Of a DNA stretch of 15,962 nt, positions 1-8,300 are shown in pieces (position 1 is the first letter of the stretch; each line of letters opens with the position of its first letter). The DNA comes from an uncultured Oscillospiraceae bacterium (GTDB lineage: Bacteria > Bacillota > Clostridia > Oscillospirales > Oscillospiraceae), in assembly GCA_900756575.1 (NCBI GenBank), contig CAAEKQ010000073.1, positions 1-15,962 of the forward strand, written 5' to 3'. The position numbers were made by a program, and so were the translations under genes. The notes below the pieces were generated by a model. The model had not been told where the DNA came from and ran no database searches. It saw nothing but the letters and a program-made list of their open reading frames with translations.

Positions 1-5
1 GCTGT

Positions 6-12
6 ACCTCCT
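6..12 (-). promoter_or_regulatory. Shine-Dalgarno site of a gene beyond the left edge
   Basis: The minus strand reads AGGAGGT here, and only five bases remain before the window ends. A start codon should lie just outside. This supports a minus-strand gene, possibly the transposase of the inserted DNA, immediately left of the window. Confidence 0.4.
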
Positions 13-21
13 GAAACAAAA

Positions 22-84
22 ATGCTCTAAGTGATTGCTTCACTAACCATGACAAAATCATGATTAAGAAGTCACTTAGAGCAT
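22..84 (-). terminator. Long hairpin, possible terminator or IS-end structure
   Basis: Arms ATGCTCTAAGTGA (22-34) and its exact complement (72-84) enclose 37 bases that pair only partly. On the minus strand the second arm is followed at once by TTTTTG, so the structure could act as an intrinsic terminator. It would stop transcripts of the truncated coupling protein from entering the gene whose ribosome site is at 6-12. Hairpins that block read-in transcription are known near the ends of some insertion sequences, such as IS200. The long loop makes termination uncertain. Confidence 0.4.
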
Positions 85-1049
85 ATATCACCTGCCGCCA
101 ACTTATATTTCTTATACTGCCGGACGGCGAAATGGTTGGGCTTGCGCGCCTCCAAACGCTTGAACATCTGATCCACAGCATTTTCAAAGTCTTCATCGTC
201 CTCCCGCACCTCCATGGCGTTTAGAAATTCGATCAGTGTGGCGAAATTCTGCTCCTCCTCCGGGGCTTCATAGTGGATGTAGCCGATCAGAGCCGTGTAG
301 AGCAGTGTTTCGGCCTTTAGCCAAAAATCGTCGCCGGATTTTCCGTCGCCCTTAGTGTTGGCAATGAGGGTGTTCACCAGCTTCAGAATGTCCTTCTCAC
401 TGTGGATGTACGCGAACGGATTGTAGTGCATGGACTTCTGAAAGTTGATGGTGTTGAAGATTTTGATGCGATAGCCGTTTTTCTGGAGGGCCATGCCGCA
501 GTCGAGGACGATGTCGCCCTTCGGATCAGTGACAACGTAGGAGCTATGCATTTGAAGCAGGTTTGGCTTGAGCCAATAGCGCGTCTTGCCGGAACCAGAG
601 CCGCCGACCACCAGCACATTTTTGTTCCGGGCATACTTGGGGTTCTTCGGGCGGTTGGACATGGTCAGACGCTCTGTTTTCGTGAGAATGATGTTCTGAG
701 AAAAATCCGGGTCCTCAAAGGGCACAATGTCCTTGGGCGTGCCCCAACGGGCGCTGCCGTATTCCACGTTGTGACGGTACTTCTTTGCATTGCGGCCCTT
801 GAGATAGACGGCCAGTCGCAACAGGCCGCCGCAGACAGCGCCGAACATCAAATCAGCAGGGTGAATACTAGGCCAGGGAGATTGAAACGCGGACTCCAGC
901 ATGGAAAGAAAGCACATGATGTGAGCGGAAAGGTCGGAGCCGCTGGAGGTGCGCCAGGAAAGGGATAGCTTGGTGGAGAGAAGGGCGATCAGCAGATAGG
1001 GGATGCTGCGGATCAGGCGGTGGGTTAGAGCGGATTTGTTTAACTGCAC
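72..1049 (-). pseudogene. virD4: VirD4/TraG/PcfC-type coupling protein, C-terminally truncated
   Basis: This is the ATPase that links the relaxosome to the type IV secretion channel in the cytoplasmic membrane. The start is GTG at 1049, with AAGGGGG upstream. Two membrane segments lie near residues 12-31 and 65-85. Walker A is GGSGSGKTRYW (149-159), followed by VVTDPKGD (172-179), typical of the family. The product ends at residue 325 with five unrelated residues after KLAAG (316-320). Full-length relatives have about 600 residues, so Walker B and the rest of the motor are missing. The gene is set apart from pcfB by about 7.5 kb of surface-protein and plus-strand genes, and diverges from the regulator at 1150. 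Loss of function is very likely unless an intact copy exists elsewhere. Confidence 0.88.
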
Positions 1050-1097
1050 ATTCAGGTTCCCCCTTGTATTGTGTGTCGGTCAATTATTTTTGTAAGG

Positions 1098-1133
1098 CGT
1101 ATTGACTATTATACGCAAATCTGCGTATAATAG
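1098..1133. promoter_or_regulatory. Palindromic operator between virD4 and the XRE regulator
   Basis: A perfect inverted repeat, CTATTATACGCA (1106-1117) and its complement (1122-1133) with a 4-base centre, covers the regulator's promoter. The half-site GCGTAT occurs three times in alternating orientation at 1098, 1111 and 1124, exactly 13 bp apart. This is the usual layout of an autoregulated Cro/C1-type operator. It lies between the divergent virD4 and the regulator, so it may control both. The minus strand also has a TATAAT (1113-1108), but no good -35 for it is visible. Confidence 0.7.
1103..1131 (+). promoter_or_regulatory. Sigma-A promoter of the XRE regulator
   Basis: TTGACT (1103-1108), 17 bp, TATAAT (1126-1131): near consensus. 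Both hexamers sit in or beside the inverted-repeat operator, so bound repressor should block polymerase. The expected transcript starts near 1138, leaving a leader of only about 12 bases before the ATG at 1150. Confidence 0.8.
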
Positions 1134-1149
1134 CATTGGAGTGATTTAC

Positions 1150-1632
1150 ATGAAACTGAAGCAATACCGGGAACAGCTGGGCTACACCCAAAAGGAGCTG
1201 GCATATCGAAGCGGGATCAACTATCGTTCCCTGCAGGACTACGAGCAGGGCCACAAGCGCCTTGCGTCTGCCAACGGCGAAACACTGCTCCGGCTGTCCA
1301 TGGCGCTGGGCTGCTCCGTGGAACAGCTGTTCGATGATCCCGATGATACCGTGGCTGGTGCGCCGCTGCACAAAGAAAATAATGTTCCGCTTGAGAGAAT
1401 CACCGCTCAGCCCCTGTTTTGCTCCAGATACAAGGTGCCGGGACGCTGGGAGTACCACAACGGCGGAATCTGCACGGTGTTTTATTACGATGACAGGATT
1501 ATCCGGCTCCCATTCGATGCGGTATTTACGGAGGAGCGGCTTTTGTGGGCGGCGGATGCTGCGGAGCTTCAAATGGAGTCCGCAATCGATGAGATCTTGT
1601 TCCAAAAAGAATTTGCAAATTGGGGGCTGTGA
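1150..1632 (+). CDS. XRE (Cro/C1-type) transcriptional regulator, 160 aa
   Basis: Residues 2-61 form a lambda-repressor-like helix-turn-helix. The recognition region is about 12-32 (YTQKELAYRSGINYRSLQDY), and the segment around residues 44-61 resembles the end of many XRE domains. Residues 75-160 are a short acidic and aromatic C-terminal domain that I do not recognise. The ATG at 1150 is chosen because GGAG lies 8 bases upstream; an in-frame TTG at 1102 lies inside the promoter. The gene points away from the conjugation genes. The operator in its promoter indicates autoregulation and possible control of virD4 transcription. The DNA-binding role is safe; the targets are inferred. Confidence 0.85.
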   Translation: MKLKQYREQLGYTQKELAYRSGINYRSLQDYEQGHKRLASANGETLLRLSMALGCSVEQLFDDPDDTVAGAPLHKENNVPLERITAQPLFCSRYKVPGRWEYHNGGICTVFYYDDRIIRLPFDAVFTEERLLWAADAAELQMESAIDEILFQKEFANWGL

Positions 1633-1636
1633 GCTG

Positions 1637-1746
1637 ATGTCGGAAAGCATATTTTATTTGATGGGCTTGATCCACAGATCAACATAGAAGCAATTCTGAA
1701 AGGCTATCATCGGAAAATAGAACTGCTCAGTCAATGGATGAAGTGA
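1637..1746 (+). pseudogene. Possible frameshifted small gene remnant
   Basis: An ATG at 1637 overlaps the regulator's end but stops after 16 codons. A second frame that carries on through the same stretch gives an open run including GLDPQINIEAILKGYHRKIE, ending at the TGA at 1744-1746. That run looks protein-like (polar, helical). Joining the two frames near 1651-1660, an A/T-rich stretch, would give a product of about 35 aa translationally coupled to the regulator. I do not recognise the product. It could also be chance. Confidence 0.25.
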
Positions 1747-1778
1747 TTTGGCCCGAAGCGTAAACCACGCAGAACACG

Positions 1779-1807
1779 TTGTATGAGACAAGGCTTTGTG
1801 GTATAAT
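1779..1807 (+). promoter_or_regulatory. Promoter of the mntA-hepT operon
   Basis: TATAAT at 1802-1807 is preceded by TGG, an extended -10 (TGn). A weak -35, TTGTAT, lies at 1779-1784, 17 bp upstream. The 5' leader to the ATG at 1840 would be about 25 bases and contains GAGGTG as ribosome site. Confidence 0.6.
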
Positions 1808-1839
1808 AAAAGCAGAAACAATGAAGTGAGGTGCTTTCT

Positions 1840-2121
1840 ATGACAATCGATTCGTTAAAACACAGCCTCTTGAATATTGTGGAAGCATATCCGATTCGCC
1901 GCATTACGCTATTTGGTTCCAGAGCGGATGGTACCAATCGTGAGGACAGCGACGTGGACTTGATCATTGAATTTTCCGCTCCGATCACACTTATGACGAT
2001 TTCAAGGCTCCGCTGCGAGTTAGAGGAACTGCTTGGCTTGGGCGTAGATATTATTCACGGGCCAATCCAGCCAACGGACATGATTGAAATTGGGAAGGTT
2101 GTTGAGCTTTATGCAGCATAG
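1840..2121 (+). CDS. mntA: MntA-type nucleotidyltransferase antitoxin, 93 aa
   Basis: This is a minimal nucleotidyltransferase (MNT) domain. It has the signature G-S-x10-D-x-D: Gly26-Ser27 in TLFGSRADG, Asp38 and Asp40 in SDVDLI, and the third metal-binding Asp70 in GVDII. In characterised MntA-HepT systems this protein adds AMP to a tyrosine of HepT and so silences it. The start ATG 1840 is preferred over the in-frame GTG 1831 because GAGGTG lies at the right distance before the ATG. The gene overlaps hepT by 11 bases, the usual tight coupling of antitoxin before toxin. It sits on the opposite strand from the conjugation and pilus genes, so it is an independent stability unit. Confidence 0.88.
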   Translation: MTIDSLKHSLLNIVEAYPIRRITLFGSRADGTNREDSDVDLIIEFSAPITLMTISRLRCELEELLGLGVDIIHGPIQPTDMIEIGKVVELYAA

Positions 2122-2452
2122 AGATAAAATTGTCTTGCAAAAGGTTATCAGCGAAATAGACATCGGAACAGGATTGCTGGGCGATGCAACGCTTTCAGAA
2201 TTCGCAGAGAATGAGCTGCTCAAACGTGCTGTCTGCATGACGGTGATCAATATCGGTGAGCTAATTAAGAACACGTCAGATGAATTGCGAAGCGCACACC
2301 GGGAAGTTCCGTGGAAGGCTGCCGCTGGTATGCGGGACATTGCGGCGCACAAATATCAGACTCTGCGTATGGAGGATGTTTACAATACCGCCAAAATTGA
2401 TTTTGCAGAGTTACGAAGCCTGCTTCAAGCAATTTTAGATGAGGAATTGTAA
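2111..2452 (+). CDS. hepT: HepT-like (DUF86) ribonuclease toxin, 113 aa
   Basis: This is an all-alpha HEPN-family RNase. The catalytic motif R-x4-H-x-Y is complete: Arg75, His80, Tyr82 in RDIAAHKY. In studied homologues this tyrosine is the residue that MntA AMPylates. The length is normal for the family. The ATG at 2111 inside the end of mntA gives the typical MQHRDK start; an earlier in-frame ATG at 2084 would give a longer overlap and is less likely. The gene is followed within 10 bases by a strong terminator. All key residues are present, so the pair is expected to be active. The probable role is to retain the element or defend against phage. Confidence 0.88.
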   Translation: MQHRDKIVLQKVISEIDIGTGLLGDATLSEFAENELLKRAVCMTVINIGELIKNTSDELRSAHREVPWKAAAGMRDIAAHKYQTLRMEDVYNTAKIDFAELRSLLQAILDEEL

Positions 2453-2457
2453 CACTT

Positions 2458-2488
2458 CCGCCTGGATCACGCCGATTCAGGCGGTTTT
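2458..2488 (+). terminator. Intrinsic terminator after hepT
   Basis: An 11-bp stem (CCGCCTGGATC, 2458-2468, with 2474-2484, one G-U pair) has a 5-base loop and is followed by TTTT (2485-2488). It starts five bases after the hepT stop codon. Confidence 0.85.
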
Positions 2489-2523
2489 CATGTTCCTTAC
2501 CTCTGCACCAGTGGTATGCGTGC

Positions 2524-2598
2524 AAAAGTGTAATTTTTGAGCGGATAAATGCATTGAAAAGTGTAATAACTGTGCCATAAAAATAGTTGAAAAGTGTA
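2524..2598. repeat. Three AAAAGTGTA repeats with an exact 33-bp period
   Basis: AAAAGTGTA starts at 2524, 2557 and 2590. The first two copies extend to AAAAGTGTAAT, and copies two and three are both preceded by TTG. The bases between are only partly alike (about 20 of 33 between units one and two), so these look like phased binding sites or a decayed tandem repeat rather than a recent duplication. They fill the gap between the hepT terminator and the sortase terminator. Multiple terminal repeats at regular spacing are known from IS21-family ends, but no transposase is present here. Confidence 0.6.
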
Positions 2599-2616
2599 TA
2601 AGAATAAAGAAGCATA

Positions 2617-2655
2617 CCCCTGAGCAGATGTTACGTTCTGCTCAGGGGCGTTTTT
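2617..2655. terminator. Strong terminator closing the pilus operon
   Basis: A perfect 12-bp stem (CCCCTGAGCAGA, 2617-2628, with 2637-2648) has an 8-base loop. It lies seven bases beyond the sortase stop codon on the minus strand. T5 (2651-2655) follows it on the plus strand, and a moderately T-rich tail follows on the minus strand, so it can serve both directions. With the hepT terminator it separates two converging operons. Confidence 0.8.
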
Positions 2656-3380
2656 CACGCGGTACGTTTCCCCCTTACCAGCAGCCGATGACTGTTCACT
2701 CCCACCGGCACGCAAGTTACCAGCGTCACATAGTCCTCACCGTCCACGATTTGAAGCTCGGAGGTATCGGTGGGGGCTGCCTTTTTGACCTGATCCACAG
2801 TATAGATGAGATCCCGGTCATACACATGGATATAGAACACAGCCCCCTCCTTGAGCTTAGGCAGGTCCGTGAACAGTCGAGCCCCGCTCATGCCGGAATG
2901 CCCCGCCAGAACCGCATGGGTGCTGGGGCCGCCCACGGGCATGGAGGTCTCCGGCAGGTGGCCCACGCCCTTCATGAGAATGTCATTGCTGACTCCGTGG
3001 TAAATAGGCAGGAACACGCCGATGCTGGGAATCTCCACATAGCCCATAACCCCAGCCAGGGTGACGTTCAGGAGCGAATCATACTCGCTGGTATCCGCAT
3101 TTCCGTCCCGGAAGGGATCGGAGACCTGCTTTACCTGATTTGCCAGCTGGTCGTTGTAATTTCTGGCCCGTTCCAGCTCTGCCTCGGCATCCCCATCGTC
3201 CAGCTCTTCCACCTGATCCGTATATTCCACATAGAGCTCGGACTGATGGCGGTTACTGAGCCAGTTGGAGAGCGTCGGATACAGAAGCATTCCGCAGCCG
3301 GAAAGAAACAGCACCGCAGAGATCAGAATGGGGAGCGCCCTCGGATGAGAGCGCTCCCTGCGTTTGCTGCCCCAGCTCAT
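2655..3380 (-). CDS. Class C (pilus-polymerising) sortase, 241 aa
   Basis: This is a membrane-anchored cysteine transpeptidase that joins LPxTG pilin subunits. One membrane segment is at about 15-35. The catalytic residues are visible: His161 in LAGHSG, Cys223 in TLVTCVP and Arg232 in NSHRLLVRG. DPF at 88-90 matches the aspartate-aromatic lid that marks class C pilin sortases. Most class C enzymes also have a C-terminal membrane helix; this one ends right after the core at RGKRTA, so it is held by the N-terminal helix only. The start codon overlaps the pilin stop (ATGA), which means coupled translation with its likely substrate. It is the last gene of the surface cassette. Confidence 0.92.
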   Translation of the reverse strand: MSWGSKRRERSHPRALPILISAVLFLSGCGMLLYPTLSNWLSNRHQSELYVEYTDQVEELDDGDAEAELERARNYNDQLANQVKQVSDPFRDGNADTSEYDSLLNVTLAGVMGYVEIPSIGVFLPIYHGVSNDILMKGVGHLPETSMPVGGPSTHAVLAGHSGMSGARLFTDLPKLKEGAVFYIHVYDRDLIYTVDQVKKAAPTDTSELQIVDGEDYVTLVTCVPVGVNSHRLLVRGKRTA

Positions 3381-5323
3381 GCGCGGCGCTTCCGGGTGAA
3401 TACGACTGCGCTTCCAACTGTGGCCAGCAGAGCCAGAATGCCCATGCCGTACAGCAGCTTGTTGCCTCTGCCGCCGGTCTTGGGTAGCTCGAAGTTGGCG
3501 GTGTTGACGACGGTCAGGGGTACCAGTGCGGAGACGGAACCGTTGCCCTCCAGCATTTCCACGGCCTTGCCATTGACCGTAGCGGAAGCTGTCAGGAGAT
3601 TTGCACCGCAGATATCGCAGACCTGAGTACCGGCGCTCTGGGAGATCACCACGGTGATGTCCTCTTTCAGCAGTGCATAGCCGCTGTCCGTGGCGGTTTC
3701 GGTGATCACATAGGTGTCATCCTCCAGCCCCTTCACCAGAACCTTGCCCTTGTTGGTGCCTTCGGACATGGGCACAAACTGCGTGGCTTCGGCCTCCTCG
3801 GTGGTGTGACCGGTGACGTAGTAAACGCCCTCGGCCTGATTTAGCGCTGCCTGCACATAATAGCCGTCCGTGGTGTTGTGGAGCAGGAACTTGACCTTGG
3901 AAAAGTCGCCGTTTTGGTCGGAGAACTCCTTGGTCAGGTCAATGCCGTAGGTGTAGACGTGGCAGCAGTCCTTCAGTGTGTCGTAATAGTCGGTGTTGGT
4001 GCGCTTCCAGGTCAGCTCCACCTCATTGGGATTGCCGGAATCGCCGTAGACGGTGGCGGCATCACTGCCCACGGTGCAGGCATAGGTGATCCGCAGAGTG
4101 AGGTCGCTGTAGCCACGGCGCAGGCTGATGGCGGGAGCATAGACAGTTTCAGAGCTGTTGATTTCGTCCAGACCTGCCTGGGTCATTTCAATGGTCATGG
4201 AAGAACCATTGGCCGGGTCGTAATCGGTATAGCTGGCGGTGAATTTGCCGTCTGCTTCCGTCCATGCGGCCACCAAATCGGTGCAGGCTTTGTCTCGGAA
4301 GAACGCCAGCTTCACGTCGTTCTTGTTGTACTGGATGCCCTTGGAGAGGCTGTCCACAAAGGTATAGGTGGTCAGTGCCGTAGCAGGAGAGGTGATGGTG
4401 GGCAGTGTGGAGATTACCTGGTACTCTACCACATCCCCGTCAGAGGCAGTGGCGGTGTGAGCATAGCCGTCGGTAATGTCCTCGGTAGAACCGTTGTTCT
4501 TACCGGTGTCGGCCTGGGCTTCCCGAACCGTCTTGCTAAGATCCGGCATACCAGTCTCGTTCTTGGGGTATACGGTGACGTCGTAGTTCCAGCCAGTGCC
4601 GTCAATGGTGGTCATGGGGAGACTTACTAGGAAGGGATCAGTGGTGGAGGTGACGTTCTCCGGCACCCGGGTTTCGATGACCAGATAAAGCCCCTGTTCC
4701 AGATTGGATGCTCCGGTCTTGCCGTTCTGGTCGGTCTCAGGCAGGGCAATGCCGCCGCAGTCCCTCATATACTGCTCCAGCGCCGCTTTGGTGGCGGTGG
4801 AGTTTCGGCTCAGAGCGTCGGAGAGAGCATTGATAAGCGTGTCGCTTTCAAAATACCAGATGCGGTTCTGCTGGGTGTCGTGATCCACCCGGTAGGCATC
4901 GTTGGTAGTGAGTCCCAAAGTGGAGAGAAACTGAATGGTCTCCTTACTGTCGGTTTTCGTATTCTCAGTGAAGCCATACAGGGGAATGGTCGCCTGCTGG
5001 CCGTCCTTGAATGCGCCCTTGTAGATAGACAGCTGGCCCAGCCGGATGTAGCTGAACTCCACGCCCTGAATGGCGTACTGGCTGAGGGCTGCATTCACAT
5101 CGGAATCATAGCTGCCGGTGGAAACATAGCTGCTGACATCCCAGGCTCCGTCCTGGGCAGCGGTGGTGGTGTCGTACTTATAAAGGGTCAGGGATACCGG
5201 TTTTTCGGTATCCACCGTGGCTGATGCTTCATCGGCGGCGGAAACGCCGGGGATCAGGGCGCTTGCCATCAGACTGAGGCCCAACGCCAGTGCCGTGAGC
5301 CGCTTTAAGTGCATCTTTTTCAT
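3377..5323 (-). CDS. LPxTG-anchored isopeptide-forming pilin, 648 aa (SpaA/SpaH type)
   Basis: This is a major pilin-like surface protein. The signal peptide covers residues 1 to about 30 (MKKMHLKRLT start, cut near VSAADEA). The pilin motif W245-x3-V-x-VYPKN (252-255) supplies Lys254, which in this family is the acceptor for sortase polymerisation. An E-box glutamate (Glu542, VITETATDSGY) supports an intramolecular isopeptide bond. The sorting signal LPKTG (613-617), a hydrophobic helix and KRR end the protein. Cys pairs at 453-454 and 569/572 (CDIC) are unusual additions. AGGAGG precedes the ATG. The gene lies 15 bp after the thioester adhesin and overlaps the sortase gene, giving the order tip, backbone, sortase. 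Confidence 0.92.
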   Translation of the reverse strand: MKKMHLKRLTALALGLSLMASALIPGVSAADEASATVDTEKPVSLTLYKYDTTTAAQDGAWDVSSYVSTGSYDSDVNAALSQYAIQGVEFSYIRLGQLSIYKGAFKDGQQATIPLYGFTENTKTDSKETIQFLSTLGLTTNDAYRVDHDTQQNRIWYFESDTLINALSDALSRNSTATKAALEQYMRDCGGIALPETDQNGKTGASNLEQGLYLVIETRVPENVTSTTDPFLVSLPMTTIDGTGWNYDVTVYPKNETGMPDLSKTVREAQADTGKNNGSTEDITDGYAHTATASDGDVVEYQVISTLPTITSPATALTTYTFVDSLSKGIQYNKNDVKLAFFRDKACTDLVAAWTEADGKFTASYTDYDPANGSSMTIEMTQAGLDEINSSETVYAPAISLRRGYSDLTLRITYACTVGSDAATVYGDSGNPNEVELTWKRTNTDYYDTLKDCCHVYTYGIDLTKEFSDQNGDFSKVKFLLHNTTDGYYVQAALNQAEGVYYVTGHTTEEAEATQFVPMSEGTNKGKVLVKGLEDDTYVITETATDSGYALLKEDITVVISQSAGTQVCDICGANLLTASATVNGKAVEMLEGNGSVSALVPLTVVNTANFELPKTGGRGNKLLYGMGILALLATVGSAVVFTRKRRA

Positions 5324-5338
5324 AGAATCATCCTCCTG

Positions 5339-8300
5339 TTAGATGTGGTGAAACAGCTTGCGCCGTCCATAGCGGACAAAGAAAAATGCGCCCGTGGCAA
5401 TCAGCAGCATTGCCAGAGACGCAAAGGGAAAGTTCCGTCCGCCGGTTAAGGGCAGCGTGTAGATATGATTGTTCTTGACAGTGAAGGTCAGGTCATAGAA
5501 ATAGGCTGTGCCGTTCTCCGTCTCATCCGGTTCCAGCGTAACGTCCTGCTCCGGATATTCCGCAGGAATCACGCCCTCAAATACCGGCTCGGACAGAAGC
5601 TCATACCCATCGGGCGCGCTGACCTCAGTGAGACGATACTTGGTCTCGCCGTCCGCCCAAAGCCCTTCATAGGTGACGGTGCCCTGGGCATCCGTGGTGA
5701 GCTGACCGTTCTGGACGTCTGCGGTGCTGGTATAGCCCTTGGCGATTACGTCATTGGAGCGTGACGCAACCGGCTTCCACTGGCTTCCGTCGTAGTATTC
5801 CAGCAGGAAGGTACAGCTGGGAAGCGGGCTGCCATCTGCATCCTGCTTGGAAACGGAAATGCTTCCGGGCCACCGCTTGTTCTCACAGGTGACGGTGATG
5901 GAATCATCGTGCTTGCCAACCGTCCAGGTGCCGGTGCTGCTTTCGTCCAGCAGGTAGCCGTGGGGTGCTGCGGTCTCTGTCCAGGTGTAGGTGACACCGT
6001 AAACCAGATTTTCAAAGAATGCGGTACCTGTGCCATCTGTGCCCGCGACTTGCTTGCTGCCGTCGCTGCCGGTGAGGGTGAATATGGCGTTGGCCAGGGG
6101 CTCCTGGGTGTCGCCGTCCACCTTGCGGATGGTCAGCTTGCCGGTCCAGATGTTGTTGTACAGTTCCAACTGATTGCCGCTGGTGTCGGCGGTTACGGTT
6201 TTGCCGTGCTCGATAATTCCCACTTCGTAAATCGTTTCATCCAAGTCATAGCCTGTCCAGCCGGAAACCTGCTGGAGGCAGTAGGTGCCGTAGGGCAAGT
6301 CCTTGGAGACACCCTTACCGTCTTTTCCGATGGTAATCATGTCTCGTTCGGAATCCTTGGCCTTATCATAGCTGTCAGCGGATTTCAGCCATACGCGGAA
6401 AACGGCTCCGTCCTCCGGCTGCTTGGTTCCCGCAACCTGATTCCGGGCATACTTGCTGACCTGAATTTTCCCGGTGATGACCTGATCCGACACCGTCAGG
6501 GCAATGTGATTGTCTGCCTCGGAATAGTGGCTGTAGCTGGTTTTCAGGGGATAGACCGTAGCATCCAGCTGATAGCCTTTGGGTACCTTGGTTTCCTTCA
6601 AGGTGTAAACCGCATTGCTCTCCGTGCAGGGATAAGAATCCGTGATGAAGCTTCCGTTTTGAATAGTGTAGGTTTTCACGGCGGTGCCATTCCGGTAGAG
6701 GGTGTATTCCGCGCCGTCCAGGGTGGCATCGCCCTGGGCAGTTGCGCCGTCCGCATCGACCTTGGTAACGGTGGCGTGCCAATACTTATAGGTGTTGGTG
6801 AAGCTGATGGTCTCCGCGCTTCCAGTGCCGGTTGTGCTGTCTGCGGAAATGGTCACAGTTTTTGCACGGACAGGAAGATAGGCATTGCCGGGGTCCAGCT
6901 CCTCCAGGGTGTAGGTTCCCACATAGATCCTGGAGAAGGATGCCACGCCGGAAGAATTGGTGCTCACGGTCACATCCACATTCTTTCCGATGGTGGAGGT
7001 GCCGTAGAGCCGAAACTGAAAGTCCTTGAGACTTCCATAGTTTACGGATTTCTGTACCGTCAGCCCACCCGTCAGGGGCGTATTCGTAAACGTGACTGTG
7101 CTGGTGCTGCCGGGCTGTAGGGTAACAGTCTGGGCGGGCTGGGTTACATAGCCAGACACAGCCTGCTCCGTGACCGTATAGGTGCCGGCCTCCAGATCCG
7201 AAACGGTGATATTGCCGGAGCCGTCCGTGGTTCGGGTGACGGATGCCCCGGTAGCATCGTTCTGGATGGTGAAGCTCCAGCCGCCCAGACCGATGCTGCT
7301 GTCCGATACCCGCTTGATGAGCTTTAGAGTTCCCGTTTCCGGGGCCGGAGGCGTGTAGCTGAGGGTCAGATACGCCTTGGGATTGGAAGCGCCGCCATTG
7401 GTGAGCACCGTCTGATAGGTGCTGTTTTCCCAAATGGTCGGGTTGGAAGTGTCCATATCCAACTGGCTGCTGGTGCCGGTGATGGTCTGGCCCGCCACAT
7501 TGTCGATGGAATCGGCGGGAACCGAAATGCTCAGACTGTTCCCGGAATGGGTAAAGGTCACGCCGGGATAGCTGAACGTGAAATAGCTCAGCACGCCGTT
7601 GGCGTCGGTGACGGTTGCCTCATAGCAGTTCGTGGCCTTGTTAAAGGTCAGGTTCACAGTGCCGGGGCTGGAACTGCCGGAAAAGCTGGGTACGGAACCA
7701 TTGGAGATCCCAGTGGAAATGGCATCGAGGATCGCCATATAGGGGTAGTACAGGTCATCGCCCAGGGTTTTCTTGACTGCGTAATAGAGGCCATAGTCTG
7801 AGCAATTTTGAATGTCTGCGTATCGCTGCCGCATGATGACCTCCCAAATCAGCACCTGCGTGGCGGCATGCTCGGCCTTCCAGCTGTAGCCGTAGGTGCG
7901 GTTGGGATAGCCGAAGGCGAGGATTTTCTGAATACTACAACGCTGGGTGGCATCCAGCTCATACATCCAGTAGCTGGTGCTGCTGGCGCTGTTGCCGGAG
8001 TAGCCGGAATAACTGGCCCCGGCGATGGAGGCGGTGTTCGGCTCGATGCAGTAGGCAGGCTCATCGTCCATGGAGTGATAGGCAATGACGCTGGCATAGA
8101 AATAGTGGCCGTACTTGTGGGTGCCATCGGTGTAATAGCGATTGCAGTACCAGGTGGGCGAGGTGTACTGCGGGAAGGTAACGCAGTCGGTCTTGCCAAT
8201 GGCGGTAGCGGATGCGCATGCTGCAACCTCATTCCGGGTCAGGGGCGCGCCATCGTCACTGCATGGGCCGTCCCAGTCGTCGTCAAAGTCCCAACTATCA

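Larger units (their letters stand above)
1..85 (-). mobile_element. Edge of inserted DNA interrupting virD4
   Basis: Reading leftward, similarity to VirD4-type coupling proteins ends at about 85-90, directly after a Lys-Leu-Ala-Ala-Gly stretch. What follows does not continue the family. It holds a perfect 13-bp inverted repeat (22-34 and 72-84), a T5 run, and a clear Shine-Dalgarno site (6-12) pointing off the left edge. I read this as the first about 85 bp of an inserted element whose own gene starts just outside the window. The element type cannot be told. An insertion sequence is most likely; a rearranged intergenic region is the alternative. Confidence 0.4.

Noticed and set aside
2524..2598. 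CRISPR array
   Set aside because: Only three 9-11 base repeats with similar, partly matching spacers. Too short and too few, and no cas genes in the window.
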